In this document: positions 53,428 to 62,968 of the stretch, one piece after another | Numbering within the stretch: position 1 is the first letter of the stretch | Layout of the letters: each line of letters opens with the position of its first letter | Assembly (NCBI GenBank): GCA_021323755.1 | Contig: JAJPKJ010000036.1 | Span: forward strand, 1 to 64,000 | From: Chitinophagales bacterium | GTDB lineage: Bacteria; Bacteroidota; Bacteroidia; Chitinophagales; Chitinophagaceae | DNA length: 64,000 nt | Reading direction: 5' to 3' | Program-made: the position numbers and the translations under genes | Notes under the pieces: generated by a model | The model's input: the letters and a program-made list of their open reading frames with translations, nothing else | Databases searched by the model: none | Told to the model about the DNA's origin: nothing

Positions 53428-56400
53428 TCAATTGCCGTCACTAACCTTGCTATTCTTTTTTTCTTCTTCTGTTGCCTGGTTAAGTTTTTGTTGAGCCAGT
53501 TGTCGCAAGTCTTCTGCTTTTGCATTGTCAATTATGCTTTGATAAGTTGCTTTTGCATTGAAGAAATCTTTCTCTTTAAAATAAATATCGCCCAGCAATA
53601 AATACGCTTTTGTAACCCAGTTTTCATAGGAACCTGATTTATTGATCACTTCAAAAGCCGCTTTCTCCGCATCTTTCAGCGAATTTTGCTGATAAAGACA
53701 ACTGGCAATTTCATATCTCGCTTCTGCACCAAAGGCAGCTTTACTCAAGGATGCTGCCGTGCGGAAATATTCCAATGCGGTCTCGCATTGATTATTGGCT
53801 TGATAAGATTTCGCAATGGCAAGATTAGCCATCACTCTATCATCGGTTCCTAATCCTTTTTGATTCAAGAGATCCTTCGCATTATCAACTGCATCATTCC
53901 ATTGCTGTAATTGATATTGACAACGCAGCAAGCCGCGCATTGCCTCCAATTTATCTTCCTGGGAGACAGCAAAATCTTTCAATTTCGCAAAGTATTTTTC
54001 TGCGGCTGCATAATCCTTTAAATTAAAAAAATTGATCTGCGCTGACTGCGATAAAGATTTTTGTGCAAATTTGTTTGGCGCTTTATCGGCAACGGCTTCA
54101 TATCCCGTAACAGCTTTTGCCCAGTTTTTTTGATTAAAATAGATTTCGCTTTTATAATAATTTGCTTCGAGTGAATATTTACCATCAGGAAATTTGGTAA
54201 GGTATTGTTCAAATTTCTGGGCAGCATCGGGAAAATTTCCATTATTAAATTGCACTTCTGCTTCCTGGTAGGCAAGTTGATCTTCCTGATTTGGGGTTAC
54301 ATCAACACCCATTGTTTTTGCAAAATTCACATATTCGCTGCTCTTGCCTTGTTCAATATAAATTGTCTTTGCATTTTCCATGGCATCCTGCGCTTCAGGT
54401 GAATTTGGATATTGTTTAACCAATGTATTGTATTGCGCGAGCGCTTGATCATTATTGTTAAGATTGTAATAAGCAATCCCGGCTTTTAAATAGGCACGTG
54501 GTTTCAATGCGTCGCTGCCTGCAGAGCTGGTGATATTTTTTAAATAAGGGAGGGACTCTCTGAATTGTTCATTGGCAAGATAAGTTATCGCAATTTCCAT
54601 ATTTGCATCGGGAATAAGACTTGATGTTGGATATTTGCGACTGATGGAATTCAGCAATGTAATTTTTTCGTTTCCATTATTGACACCTGCGATCATTCCT
54701 TTTTGAAAGGTCGCATAATCACTCGATGGCCAGGAATAGTCCAGCACTCTGTTATACATCGCCAGAGAGGTCTTGAAATCACGATTCATATAATAACAAT
54801 CGGCATCGCGTATATAAGCATCTTGCTCAAGCGGAGTTGAATTGATCTGTGGTGTTTTTACGATCTGTTCAAAAAACCCTTGTGCCTGGCGATAATTTTC
54901 TTTCTTTAAGAAACAATATCCCAGATTATATTTTGCATCCGTCACATTCACTTCGCCATTGGCGCTGCCGCTTTTTAGGTATTCAAAAAAATAATGAATT
55001 GCATCATCAATTTTATTTAAACGATAAGCGATTTCACCTTTCCAGAAATTGATGTAAGGCAACACGGTAACATTATCTGGTTGCTTCAAAGCCTTATCCA
55101 GCAGCTCATTTGCAGCGATTAGCATTCCGTCATTAATCAATTCTGTTGCACGACCGAGAAGAATTCGCGAAGATATCTTCTTCGCGTTTTCCGACGGGTG
55201 ATCCATCTTGTCTATTAATGCGAGCGCATCTTTATAATTATTTGTATTTGCCAAAACACCTACCAGCAATTCACGCGCTTCAGCATTATAAGTTGAATTG
55301 GGATATTGCTGAACAAAATTTTGCAACTCGGTCAGTGCTACATCCTGGTAACCTAATTCGTAAGATAGTTTTGCATAAGTAAATCTCGATATTTCGCGTT
55401 GCTGCGGATTACTGGTATTGGTTGAACAAACCAAAAAAGCTTTTCTTGCATTATCTTTTTCACCAATTTTCAAATATGCGTCACCAAGCAAGTACATTGA
55501 GTTTTGTGAAAGAGAATCTTGTTTCCCGCCAAGTTGTTTGAATCCATCAATCGCTTTTTGCCATTTTTTTGTTTGATAATAACAGTAAGACAATTCATAC
55601 AGATCCTCGCGAGAAACTTTTTTGGATTGGTTCACGTATTGTTCCAGATAAGGCAACGCTTTTTCAAACTGTTGATTTTCGTAATAACCATGACCCACCA
55701 ATTGTCGCAACTCGATATCATAATATTGTCCGCCATTATCAACTTTTTTCTGCGCGTATTCAATGGCTTTGTCACGCTGCCCTTGAATAATGTAAATGTT
55801 CGCCATGTAATACGGGACAACTTTTTCGTAGGTAGGTTTATTTTCCACTACCTGAAAAGCTTCTAAGGCCTGGCTATAACTTTTATCATAAAAACAGATA
55901 AATCCATAATAGTAATTCGCATCAACATAATTCGGATTTTTTGGCATCTGCCTGATTGAATTAAAAAGCGGCTTCGCCAATTCAAATTTTTGCTGAGTGA
56001 AATATCCATAACCTTCATGGAATTTCATGTCGGCAACTTCTTCATTACTCAGATTCTCAATGCTTGTATTTTCATATAGCTGAACTGAAGCGGAATAATC
56101 TCTTTGACGGAAATAATATTCACCCAATTGAAAATTCATCATCTCTACCCTGGCTTTATTATTTTCAACACCAATAAAGTCTTTTGCTTCAACGACGGCA
56201 ACCGGCTCATTTTCCCTCAATCCGCAGGCAATGTTATAGTATCGGATTTCCTGTTCATTCAAGGTGTTATTACTTTGGTCTGTTTCTCGTAATTGCAATT
56301 GAAGTTTTTTAAAAATAGGATATGCCAGACTGTAATATCCTTTTTGAAAATATTCTTTTGCCTGTTTAAACTCCGATTGTGGGTCGTTTACAAAAAAAGT

Positions 56401-56460
56401 TTGTTGCGCAAATAACGAAGACGATAAAAAGAGAAAGCAAAATAAGGTTGCAAGTTTCAT
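53428..56460 (-). CDS. Large exported TPR protein
   Basis: The 1010-residue protein has a signal peptide (MKLATLFCFLFLSSSLFA, then QQ) and then about 25 TPR units, for example EYFQKGYYSLAYPIFKKLQL, AYLKIGEKDNARKAFLVC, AIDDAIHYFFEYLK-like segments and a C-terminal WVTKAYLLLGDIYFKEKDFF. TPR repeats bind protein partners. It is transcribed just before the plugless outer-membrane barrel, so it probably sits in the periplasm as that barrel's partner. A role in secretion or assembly is inferred only. Confidence 0.8.
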   Translation of the reverse strand: MKLATLFCFLFLSSSLFAQQTFFVNDPQSEFKQAKEYFQKGYYSLAYPIFKKLQLQLRETDQSNNTLNEQEIRYYNIACGLRENEPVAVVEAKDFIGVENNKARVEMMNFQLGEYYFRQRDYSASVQLYENTSIENLSNEEVADMKFHEGYGYFTQQKFELAKPLFNSIRQMPKNPNYVDANYYYGFICFYDKSYSQALEAFQVVENKPTYEKVVPYYMANIYIIQGQRDKAIEYAQKKVDNGGQYYDIELRQLVGHGYYENQQFEKALPYLEQYVNQSKKVSREDLYELSYCYYQTKKWQKAIDGFKQLGGKQDSLSQNSMYLLGDAYLKIGEKDNARKAFLVCSTNTSNPQQREISRFTYAKLSYELGYQDVALTELQNFVQQYPNSTYNAEARELLVGVLANTNNYKDALALIDKMDHPSENAKKISSRILLGRATELINDGMLIAANELLDKALKQPDNVTVLPYINFWKGEIAYRLNKIDDAIHYFFEYLKSGSANGEVNVTDAKYNLGYCFLKKENYRQAQGFFEQIVKTPQINSTPLEQDAYIRDADCYYMNRDFKTSLAMYNRVLDYSWPSSDYATFQKGMIAGVNNGNEKITLLNSISRKYPTSSLIPDANMEIAITYLANEQFRESLPYLKNITSSAGSDALKPRAYLKAGIAYYNLNNNDQALAQYNTLVKQYPNSPEAQDAMENAKTIYIEQGKSSEYVNFAKTMGVDVTPNQEDQLAYQEAEVQFNNGNFPDAAQKFEQYLTKFPDGKYSLEANYYKSEIYFNQKNWAKAVTGYEAVADKAPNKFAQKSLSQSAQINFFNLKDYAAAEKYFAKLKDFAVSQEDKLEAMRGLLRCQYQLQQWNDAVDNAKDLLNQKGLGTDDRVMANLAIAKSYQANNQCETALEYFRTAASLSKAAFGAEARYEIASCLYQQNSLKDAEKAAFEVINKSGSYENWVTKAYLLLGDIYFKEKDFFNAKATYQSIIDNAKAEDLRQLAQQKLNQATEEEKKNSKVSDGN

Positions 56461-56622
56461 TCCAATGCCGTTGTTGATAGTTTTAACGCGTTAAAGTTTC
56501 TAATTATTTTATCTTTTACCAAACATCATTCCAAACAGGTGTGGATAACAGCAAGGATTAACATTTTGTTTAGATAAGTGATGAAATATCAAATCAATTA
56601 TTTTTGTTTAAAATTCAGAGAA

Positions 56623-57033
56623 ATGAAAAAATTATTATCAACCGGATATACGAATTCTGCATTTAATATTGCCACATTTGTGTTGCGCATTACATTTGGC
56701 GGATTGATGTTTTTCAATCATGGCTTGACCAAATTGAATAAATTCAGCGAAATGCAAAATGTTTTTTTTGATCCTTTTCATATTGGCCATAGATTCTCAC
56801 TTATCCTGGCAATTTTTTCAGAAGTGATCTGTGCGATCTTATTGGTTCTTGGATTATTTTCCCGGCTTGCCGCATTTGTTCTTTTTGTTGAAATGCTGAC
56901 CGTTGTTTTTCTTTTTCATAAGGGACAGCCAATCGCGATCTTTGAAATTGCCATACTTCACTTAGCTGTGTATTTTTCTTTATTATTGGTTGGCCCGGGT
57001 AAAATCAGTGTTGATGGAATGACAGGCAGATAA
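56623..57033 (+). CDS. DoxX-family membrane protein
   Basis: The 136-residue protein has four membrane helices and the DoxX family signature: VLRITFGGLMFFNHGLTKLNKF, then LILAIFSEVICAILLVLGLFSRLAAFVLFVEM and a last helix LAVYFSLLLVGPGKISVDG. DoxX-type proteins are thought to take part in respiratory or thiol redox chemistry, but the partner here is unknown. ATG 56623 gives MKKLL and avoids a 15-residue upstream extension. It is followed by the thioesterase gene 29 bases after its stop. Confidence 0.85.
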   Translation: MKKLLSTGYTNSAFNIATFVLRITFGGLMFFNHGLTKLNKFSEMQNVFFDPFHIGHRFSLILAIFSEVICAILLVLGLFSRLAAFVLFVEMLTVVFLFHKGQPIAIFEIAILHLAVYFSLLLVGPGKISVDGMTGR

Positions 57034-57062
57034 TGAGTAATGAATAATTATTAATTAATAGT

Positions 57063-57479
57063 ATGTTTAGTGCAGAAACAAAAATTCGTGTTCGATACGC
57101 AGAGACGGATCAGATGAATGTGGTTTATTATGGGAACTACGCCCAGTATTTTGAAGTGGCAAGAGCGGAATCCATCAGGCAATTGGGGTTTACTTATAAA
57201 GAGATGGAAGCCATGGGCATTGTGATGCCTGTTGTAGAAATGCATACAAGATTTTTGCGACCGGCTCATTATGATGACTTGCTAACGGTAAAAACAATTT
57301 TAAAAGAGTTGCCGCTCAATCATCGTATCGAATTTCACCACGAAGTGTACAATGAAAAAGATAAATTATTGGCGACCGGCAAAGTGGTTTTATATTTTAT
57401 GGATATGAAGAAAATGCAGAAAACGACAATGCCTGAACAGTTCGTGGAAAAAATTTCGCCATACTTTAAAGAACAGTAA
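57063..57479 (+). CDS. YbgC-like acyl-CoA thioesterase (hot-dog fold)
   Basis: The 138-residue protein has the 4HBT hot-dog pattern with the active-site motif RYAETDQMNVVYYGNYAQYF, where the Asp is catalytic, then LGFTYKEMEAMGIVMPVVEMH and RFLRPAHYDDLLTV. It hydrolyses acyl-CoA of unknown chain. YbgC relatives often work with the Tol-Pal system, but no tol gene is here. The length is typical. The gene follows doxX and precedes cinA; spacing allows co-transcription. Confidence 0.9.
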   Translation: MFSAETKIRVRYAETDQMNVVYYGNYAQYFEVARAESIRQLGFTYKEMEAMGIVMPVVEMHTRFLRPAHYDDLLTVKTILKELPLNHRIEFHHEVYNEKDKLLATGKVVLYFMDMKKMQKTTMPEQFVEKISPYFKEQ

Positions 57480-57548
57480 GGCTCAAAATAAAATGCCCGC
57501 TGCTGAGCGTTGGCGCATGTTATTATTATTAAACTTTTAGCAGATAAA

Positions 57549-58811
57549 ATGGAAAGAATTTTTGCCAGCATTATTACCATCGGAGATGAATTACTGATCG
57601 GGCAGGTTATTGATACCAACAGTGCGTGGATGGCACAGGAGTTAAACAAGATCGGCATTTGGGTAAAACGTCGCGTGGCCGTTGGTGATAGTTGGGATGA
57701 AATATGGAAGGCGCTGGACGAAGAAAATAAAGAAGCAAATATCATTTTGATCACCGGCGGACTTGGTCCAACGGCTGATGATATTACCAAACCCTTGCTC
57801 TGCGAATATTTTGGCGGCAAATTGATCATTGATGAAACAGCATTAGCAAATGTTAAATATATTTTCGAACGGGTGTTGAAACGACCCATGATAGAGCGTA
57901 ATTTGAAGCAGGCTGAAGTGCCGGATGTGTGCACCGTCATTCAAAACAAACGCGGAACGGCGCCCGGAATGTGGTTTGAAAAACAAGGAAAAATATTTAT
58001 GTCCATGCCGGGTGTGCCGCATGAAATGAAAGGCATGATGACTGATAATGTTTTACCTGGGTTACAAAAAAAATTCACGCTTCCGCATATAGCTCACAGG
58101 ACATTATTGACTGCCGGCATAGGAGAATCTTTTCTTGCAGAGCACATCATTGATTTTGAAAATAATTTGCCGGCAAATATCAAGCTCGCTTATTTACCTA
58201 ATTATGGAATGGTGCGTTTGCGATTGACCGCAACCGGAAATAATAAAGAAATCACAGAATCTGAAATCAAAGATCAATTTGAGGTGCTTAAAAAACTTGT
58301 TGCAGCATGGACAGTTATCGACACTGATCTTACCATGCAGGAAGCGATCGGGAAATTATTAAAGAGCAAAAAACAAACTGTGGCAACCGCCGAAAGCTGT
58401 ACTGGTGGCTATATTGCTCATCTTATTACCTCTATTGCGGGATCGAGTGAATATTTTAAAGGCAGCGTGGTGAGTTATGCAAATGAAATAAAGGAGAACG
58501 TTTTGCGTGTCAGTGAGCAAACGCTTGCAACTGCGGGTGCCGTCAGTGAAGAAACAGTTCGGGAAATGGTGCAGGGCGCTTTATTATTATTGAATACAGA
58601 CTATGTGATCGCAACATCAGGAATAATGGGACCGGGTGGCGGCTCTGCGGAAAAACCTGTTGGCACGGTTTGGGTTGCTGTGGGTAACAGGTCAATCATC
58701 ATATCGCAAAAATTTAATTTTCGTTTCGACAGATCCCGCAATATTGAACTTACTGCAACCAATGCATTAAATATGTTGCGGAAATTTATTGTTGATGGTG
58801 CGAAATCATGA
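57549..58811 (+). CDS. cinA: CinA-like nicotinamide-nucleotide amidohydrolase
   Basis: The 420-residue protein has two domains. The N-terminal molybdopterin-binding-like domain opens ERIFASIITIGDELLIGQVIDTN and has ITGGLGPTADDITK and RGTAPGMWFEKQGKIFMSMPGVPHEM. The C-terminal CinA domain has TVATAESCTGGYIAHLITSI, with conserved Ser and Cys region, and TSGIMGPGGGSAEKPVGTVW. It deamidates NMN to NaMN and salvages pyridine nucleotides, and may hydrolyse ADP-ribose. ATG 57549 starts at the conserved MERIF; the longer frame adds 13 residues. Confidence 0.93.
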   Translation: MERIFASIITIGDELLIGQVIDTNSAWMAQELNKIGIWVKRRVAVGDSWDEIWKALDEENKEANIILITGGLGPTADDITKPLLCEYFGGKLIIDETALANVKYIFERVLKRPMIERNLKQAEVPDVCTVIQNKRGTAPGMWFEKQGKIFMSMPGVPHEMKGMMTDNVLPGLQKKFTLPHIAHRTLLTAGIGESFLAEHIIDFENNLPANIKLAYLPNYGMVRLRLTATGNNKEITESEIKDQFEVLKKLVAAWTVIDTDLTMQEAIGKLLKSKKQTVATAESCTGGYIAHLITSIAGSSEYFKGSVVSYANEIKENVLRVSEQTLATAGAVSEETVREMVQGALLLLNTDYVIATSGIMGPGGGSAEKPVGTVWVAVGNRSIIISQKFNFRFDRSRNIELTATNALNMLRKFIVDGAKS

Positions 58812-59027
58812 AAATGTGGAAGTGTGAAAATGAAGAATTACCTTTGATGCCGACTTTTGCTTGCTCTTTGGCTCATAAATGAACCGAATGACGAAGTATG
58901 CGATGCAGGACTGACGGATAGCGGGCAAATGGTGTGTACAAAACAATTTGAAAATTTGAAGATTTGTAATAGTGAGAATTAACGGAAATCAAATCTCCAA
59001 TTTGTAAATCTAAATTCGTAAATCTTT

Positions 59028-60368
59028 ATGTCTCTTGTTGATTTGGTGATGCCGAAATTGGGTGAAAGCATTATGGAAGCTACCATTTTAAAATGGCACA
59101 AGCAGCCGGGCGATCCTGTAAAGCAAGATGAAACTATTTTGGATATCGCGACCGATAAAGTGGACAGCGAAGTTCCATCAACAAGTGCTGGTGTAATAGA
59201 AGAAATTTTATTTAACGTGAACGATGTTGTTCCCATCGGTACTGTGATCGCGAAAATTCGCACCGATGTCTCGGAAAAAGGGGAACATAGACCGTCATCA
59301 CCATCGGTTTCTTCCCAACAAATAAAACAGGAAAATTCTTATCAGCCAGTAAGTTCAGGCAATGGTCAACATGGTTCAAACTCGCAGGCAAATACCAATC
59401 GTTTTTATTCTCCGCTTGTTTTAAATATCGCTGCCAATGAAGGCGTGAGTATGAGCGAGCTGGAAAAAATTTCAGGTACCGGGAATGAGGGCAGAGTTAC
59501 CAAGAAAGACATACTGGAATATGTATCAAGTAGAGATCAGGGCACCAGTTACAAGCCTCAAGATTCCAGTTACAAGATACACGAGGTCACTGTTATTGCT
59601 GATGATCAAAGAACCGCTGCCCATGATCAACCATCTCGTCAGCTCACCACCTACTCGGGTAATGTAGAGATCATTGAAATGGACCGCATGCGTAAATTGA
59701 TCGCGGCACATATGGTGAACAGCAAACACACCAGCGCGCATGTGACCAGTTTCACGGAAGCCGACGTTACCAATTTGGTGCTTTGGCGTGAAAGAGTCAA
59801 GAAAGAATTTGAAAAAAGAGAAAATACCAAAATTACCTACACCCCGTTATTTATCGAAGCAGTTGTTCGCTGCATAAAAAAATATCCATTGATAAACAGT
59901 TCTGTTGACGGCGACAGGATCATTATAAAAAAGGATATCAATATTGGCATGGCAACAGCTTTGCAAAATGGAAATTTGATTGTGCCGGTCATAAGAAGCG
60001 CAGACCAATTGAATTTGGTTGGGTTGGCAAAACAAGTAAATGGTTTAGCAGATAATGCGCGCAATAATAAATTGAGACCGGAAGATACCCAAGGGGGAAC
60101 TTTTACACTTACCAATGTCGGCACATCCGGAAGTTTGATGGGCACGCCGATCATTAATCAACCTCAGGTTGCCATACTCGCCGTTGGCGCGATAAAAAAA
60201 CGCCCGGTTGTAATTGAAACTTCACAGGGAGATTCCATTGCCATCAGGCACATGATGTATCTTTCATTATCTTACGATCATCGTATCGTTGATGGAAGCC
60301 TTGGCGCAACATTCCTCACAGCAGTTGCCAATGAGCTTGAAAATTTTAATCCGCAGAGAGATTTCTGA
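59028..60368 (+). CDS. 2-oxo acid dehydrogenase E2 component (dihydrolipoyl acyltransferase)
   Basis: The 446-residue protein has one N-terminal lipoyl domain with the lipoylated Lys at residue 44 in ATDKVDSEVP, a Ser/Gln/Asn-rich linker (about 88-125), a peripheral subunit-binding domain (YSPLVLNIAANEGVSMSELE, then GRVTKKDILEYV), a second linker, and the catalytic acyltransferase domain ending SYDHRIVDGSLGATFL, which carries the active-site His and Asp. It transfers acyl groups from E1 to CoA in a pyruvate, branched-chain or oxoglutarate complex. The substrate is not decided by sequence. E1 and E3 are not adjacent. Confidence 0.9.
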   Translation: MSLVDLVMPKLGESIMEATILKWHKQPGDPVKQDETILDIATDKVDSEVPSTSAGVIEEILFNVNDVVPIGTVIAKIRTDVSEKGEHRPSSPSVSSQQIKQENSYQPVSSGNGQHGSNSQANTNRFYSPLVLNIAANEGVSMSELEKISGTGNEGRVTKKDILEYVSSRDQGTSYKPQDSSYKIHEVTVIADDQRTAAHDQPSRQLTTYSGNVEIIEMDRMRKLIAAHMVNSKHTSAHVTSFTEADVTNLVLWRERVKKEFEKRENTKITYTPLFIEAVVRCIKKYPLINSSVDGDRIIIKKDINIGMATALQNGNLIVPVIRSADQLNLVGLAKQVNGLADNARNNKLRPEDTQGGTFTLTNVGTSGSLMGTPIINQPQVAILAVGAIKKRPVVIETSQGDSIAIRHMMYLSLSYDHRIVDGSLGATFLTAVANELENFNPQRDF

Positions 60369-60393
60369 GCCAATATGTTTAACTTTTTTGGTA

Positions 60394-60427
60394 AATGGCT
60401 GATGCCCATTGGCTGTTTGTTTTTTAT
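60394..60427 (+). terminator. Weak terminator-like hairpin after the E2 gene
   Basis: AATGG (60394-60398) pairs with CCATT (60406-60410), followed after a GGCTG spacer by a T-rich run (60416-60425). It lies 26 bases after the E2 stop codon. The 5-bp stem and the spacer make it uncertain. Confidence 0.3.
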
Positions 60428-60587
60428 ATTTCCATAATGCTCTACATCATCCTTGCGTCGCTGTCTATTCAGCCGCATATCTATTGCCTCCCGGGTTCTA
60501 AGGTTTAACATACTGTGGATAAACGGGTATTATGAATTTTAATCAAAGTTTTGTAATTTGACTATTAACAAGCTAAACCCACGCGCC

Positions 60588-61304
60588 ATGAAAACATTAT
60601 CAGAAACCTGGTTTGCAGATGGCTACATTGATTTTGAATTAAAAAAATATACGCTTCTCGCTTATTTGCAGGAAGTAAACAAATACTTCGACCAGAATAA
60701 ATTATATCCCCAGTTGGCAGATATCATCTTTCATTACAACAATCTTGTTGCATTTCGTGAAAACAAAAAATTTTTGCAGGAACAATTCCCCAAAAAACTA
60801 AACGGTATCCAAATTGAAAAACTTCAGGTATTATATGAGCAAATGATACAAGATGATGAACTGATGCAAGAGTTGGAAGAGATCATTAATTATTCCACAT
60901 CAAAAATGAAAAAAGCCATCAGCAATGGAACGGAGATCTATGAATTTGTAGAAGATAAATTGACTATTTTCCCAGTTGGCATTATTCCCCTTGAAATCAA
61001 TGAAGGATATTTTTTTCTGAGCGAAGGTTCTTTTCAAAACACTTTTGTATATCAGTATCGTTTAAGTTTTTTTGAAAAGCACGATGAAAAATATCGATCC
61101 ATAAGAACGGAATTCATTAATAGCTGGGAAAGAAATATCATTAACAGTTACGAAAACATAAAAGCAGAACTGATTAAATCAAAATCAGATCTGCCCAATC
61201 CCGCAGTATATTCCATTGAAACAGAATTAAGGTTCCCAATGGAAGAAACGCTTCTGCCTATTGCCAAAAGAAGTTTGGTAAGGTATATTTCAAAAGCGGC
61301 TTAA
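60588..61304 (+). CDS. Hypothetical soluble protein
   Basis: From ATG 60588 the 238-residue chain is mainly helical with charged residues (KYTLLAYLQEVNKYFDQNK, NKKFLQEQFPKKLNGIQIEK) and then a beta-rich second half (LTIFPVGIIPLEINEGYFFL, FQNTFVYQYRLSFFEKH). No signal peptide, membrane helix or known motif was recognised. The longer frame needs a TTG-type start 30 bases upstream. It converges on the porin-like gene with a 10-base gap. No function is assigned. Confidence 0.7.
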   Translation: MKTLSETWFADGYIDFELKKYTLLAYLQEVNKYFDQNKLYPQLADIIFHYNNLVAFRENKKFLQEQFPKKLNGIQIEKLQVLYEQMIQDDELMQELEEIINYSTSKMKKAISNGTEIYEFVEDKLTIFPVGIIPLEINEGYFFLSEGSFQNTFVYQYRLSFFEKHDEKYRSIRTEFINSWERNIINSYENIKAELIKSKSDLPNPAVYSIETELRFPMEETLLPIAKRSLVRYISKAA

Positions 61305-61314
61305 CCGGTTTTGT

Positions 61315-61989
61315 TTATTTTTCTCTCCGATCTTTATTGATTACATATCCAATGGAAAAACTCAACACATTATTTTTCCATTGAAAGCTGCTAACCTCCC
61401 CTCCTGTCTGCGCAATCAATGCATCACTGAATATTGATCCAATAATTGAAGAAAGACCCAGGTTATAATTTATGCTAAATCTAAACCCGGAACCAACTTC
61501 AATTCCACCAATAAAATTCAATCCAAAATCAAACCGTTTAAATAAACTATCCTGAAATGAATTGGTCTGCATACCTCCTGCATTTGTTTTACCAAACAAT
61601 CCGAATCCAAAATCAGGTCCGGCCCCTATAAAAAATTTTGATTCAGTTCGTGGAATGGGTGTTTCATAAAGAAAATTTAGCGGAATGCGCAGATAATATA
61701 ATCGAGGTTTTAAGGTTTCGCCGCCGACATTATCATTAAAATTTGCTCCTTCCCCACTTAATAATAATTCAGGATTGAAATTGAAATTTCTGGATATTGG
61801 AATATCTGCAAAACCGCCAACCTGAAAGGAAATAATGGATGAGCCACTGTTGCCGGCAGAGAGACCGTTTCCCGATGCATGCAGTCTTTGATTGGCATCG
61901 TTTAAGCTGGCTTTTATGCCGAAACTGGCTTGGGCAAAACTGGCGATTGCAAAAAGAATTGCAATGGTGCATAGGAAGATCTTTTTCAT
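61315..61989 (-). CDS. Outer membrane beta-barrel (porin-like) protein
   Basis: The 224-residue protein has a signal peptide (KIFLCTIAILFAIASFA, then Q) followed by alternating strands with Gly and aromatic residues: ASFGIKASLNDANQRL, SFQVGGFADIPISRNFNFNPEL, LKPRLYYLRIPLNFLYETPI and a final WKNNVLSFSIGYVI. This is the PF13568-type small outer-membrane barrel pattern, usually eight strands. Its role, such as adhesion or a structural pore, is unknown. It is the last of a minus-strand group with the DMT transporter upstream. Confidence 0.82.
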   Translation of the reverse strand: MKKIFLCTIAILFAIASFAQASFGIKASLNDANQRLHASGNGLSAGNSGSSIISFQVGGFADIPISRNFNFNPELLLSGEGANFNDNVGGETLKPRLYYLRIPLNFLYETPIPRTESKFFIGAGPDFGFGLFGKTNAGGMQTNSFQDSLFKRFDFGLNFIGGIEVGSGFRFSINYNLGLSSIIGSIFSDALIAQTGGEVSSFQWKNNVLSFSIGYVINKDRREK

Positions 61990-62039
61990 GGTTTTTATTT
62001 GAAATTAGGAGGTAATAATTCAAAATGAAGATAAGAAAA

Positions 62040-62918
62040 TTATCTTGTTTTTTTTAGCGATGAATATACTAACCAGCTTTGCAAAAAAACCGAAATTACG
62101 ATCAGAAAAAAGCCGATGTAAAAACCCTTACTGAATAGCCTATCTTCCCGGTAAATGATAAATGCGAGAAGGATTCCGTACAGTGGTTCCAGATTATAGG
62201 TTAGATTTACAGTGAACGCTGATATTTTTTTTAGCGCATTCATTGATAGATTAAAGGCCAGTACGGTGCAAAGCCAGCCCAAAACCAATAACCATAATAA
62301 ATCTGCGGTGGTGGGTAATATATGATCTGGGGGAGATAAGTTGAGATACTCCGGTAATAACAAAGTAAGAAACAAAAAACCTCCGCTCAACTCGTATAAT
62401 ATTATCGTTTCTGAATTTATCGTTGCCAATAATTTCTTGTTCAGGATCGGAAAAAGACTTCCCAGCAAGGAAGAGATCATGCCAATGATAATGCCCTTTT
62501 TATAGGAAGGGTCAAAATGAAAAATGAAGCTGATGCCGATCACGGCCAATAAGCCCAGGAATAATTCGCGTTTATTTAGCTTTGTTTTGAACAACAAAGG
62601 TTCGAATAAGGCGGTAAAAAATCCAATGGCAGAAAAGCATACCAATGCGATGGATACGTTTGCATATTTAATACTTCCATAAAAACTCACCCAATGCAAA
62701 GCAGCTATACAGCCAACGCCAACTATTTTGAAAAGGTTATTTAAAGAAATGGATTGAATTGATTTTTGGAACAAAGACAGTATCCATAAAGTTGCCGCAG
62801 TGATCATCAACCTGTACCAAACCAATAATCCTTCATTCAATGTAATAAGCTTGCCAAGAATTCCGGTAAAACCTGCAAGCAATACGGCAATATGTAATTG
62901 TATAAATGCCTTCTTCAT
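62040..62918 (-). CDS. EamA/DMT-family transporter
   Basis: The 292-residue protein has ten hydrophobic helices in two EamA repeats. The first repeat opens FIQLHIAVLLAGFTGILGKL and LLVWYRLMITAATLWIL; the second begins around IIIGMISSLLGSLFPILNKKLL with LEPLYGILLAFIIYRED near the end. DMT members export or import metabolites such as amino acids or nucleotide sugars; the substrate is not known. It is followed by the porin-like gene on the same strand (50-base gap). Confidence 0.88.
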   Translation of the reverse strand: MKKAFIQLHIAVLLAGFTGILGKLITLNEGLLVWYRLMITAATLWILSLFQKSIQSISLNNLFKIVGVGCIAALHWVSFYGSIKYANVSIALVCFSAIGFFTALFEPLLFKTKLNKRELFLGLLAVIGISFIFHFDPSYKKGIIIGMISSLLGSLFPILNKKLLATINSETIILYELSGGFLFLTLLLPEYLNLSPPDHILPTTADLLWLLVLGWLCTVLAFNLSMNALKKISAFTVNLTYNLEPLYGILLAFIIYREDRLFSKGFYIGFFLIVISVFLQSWLVYSSLKKTR

Positions 62919-62968
62919 TTAGGAAATAAGAAAAGAGAATTATAGTTGAGGGAGGTCAGCGCCTTTGA

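Noticed and set aside
57335-57940. 201-codon open frame on the minus strand
   Set aside because: It lies antisense to the well-supported thioesterase and cinA genes and has no recognisable domain; its Ser/Ile-rich composition is that of a shadow frame.
60375-60437. 20-codon hydrophobic frame after the E2 gene
   Set aside because: It overlaps a possible terminator hairpin and has no promoter or conserved feature; chance is likely.
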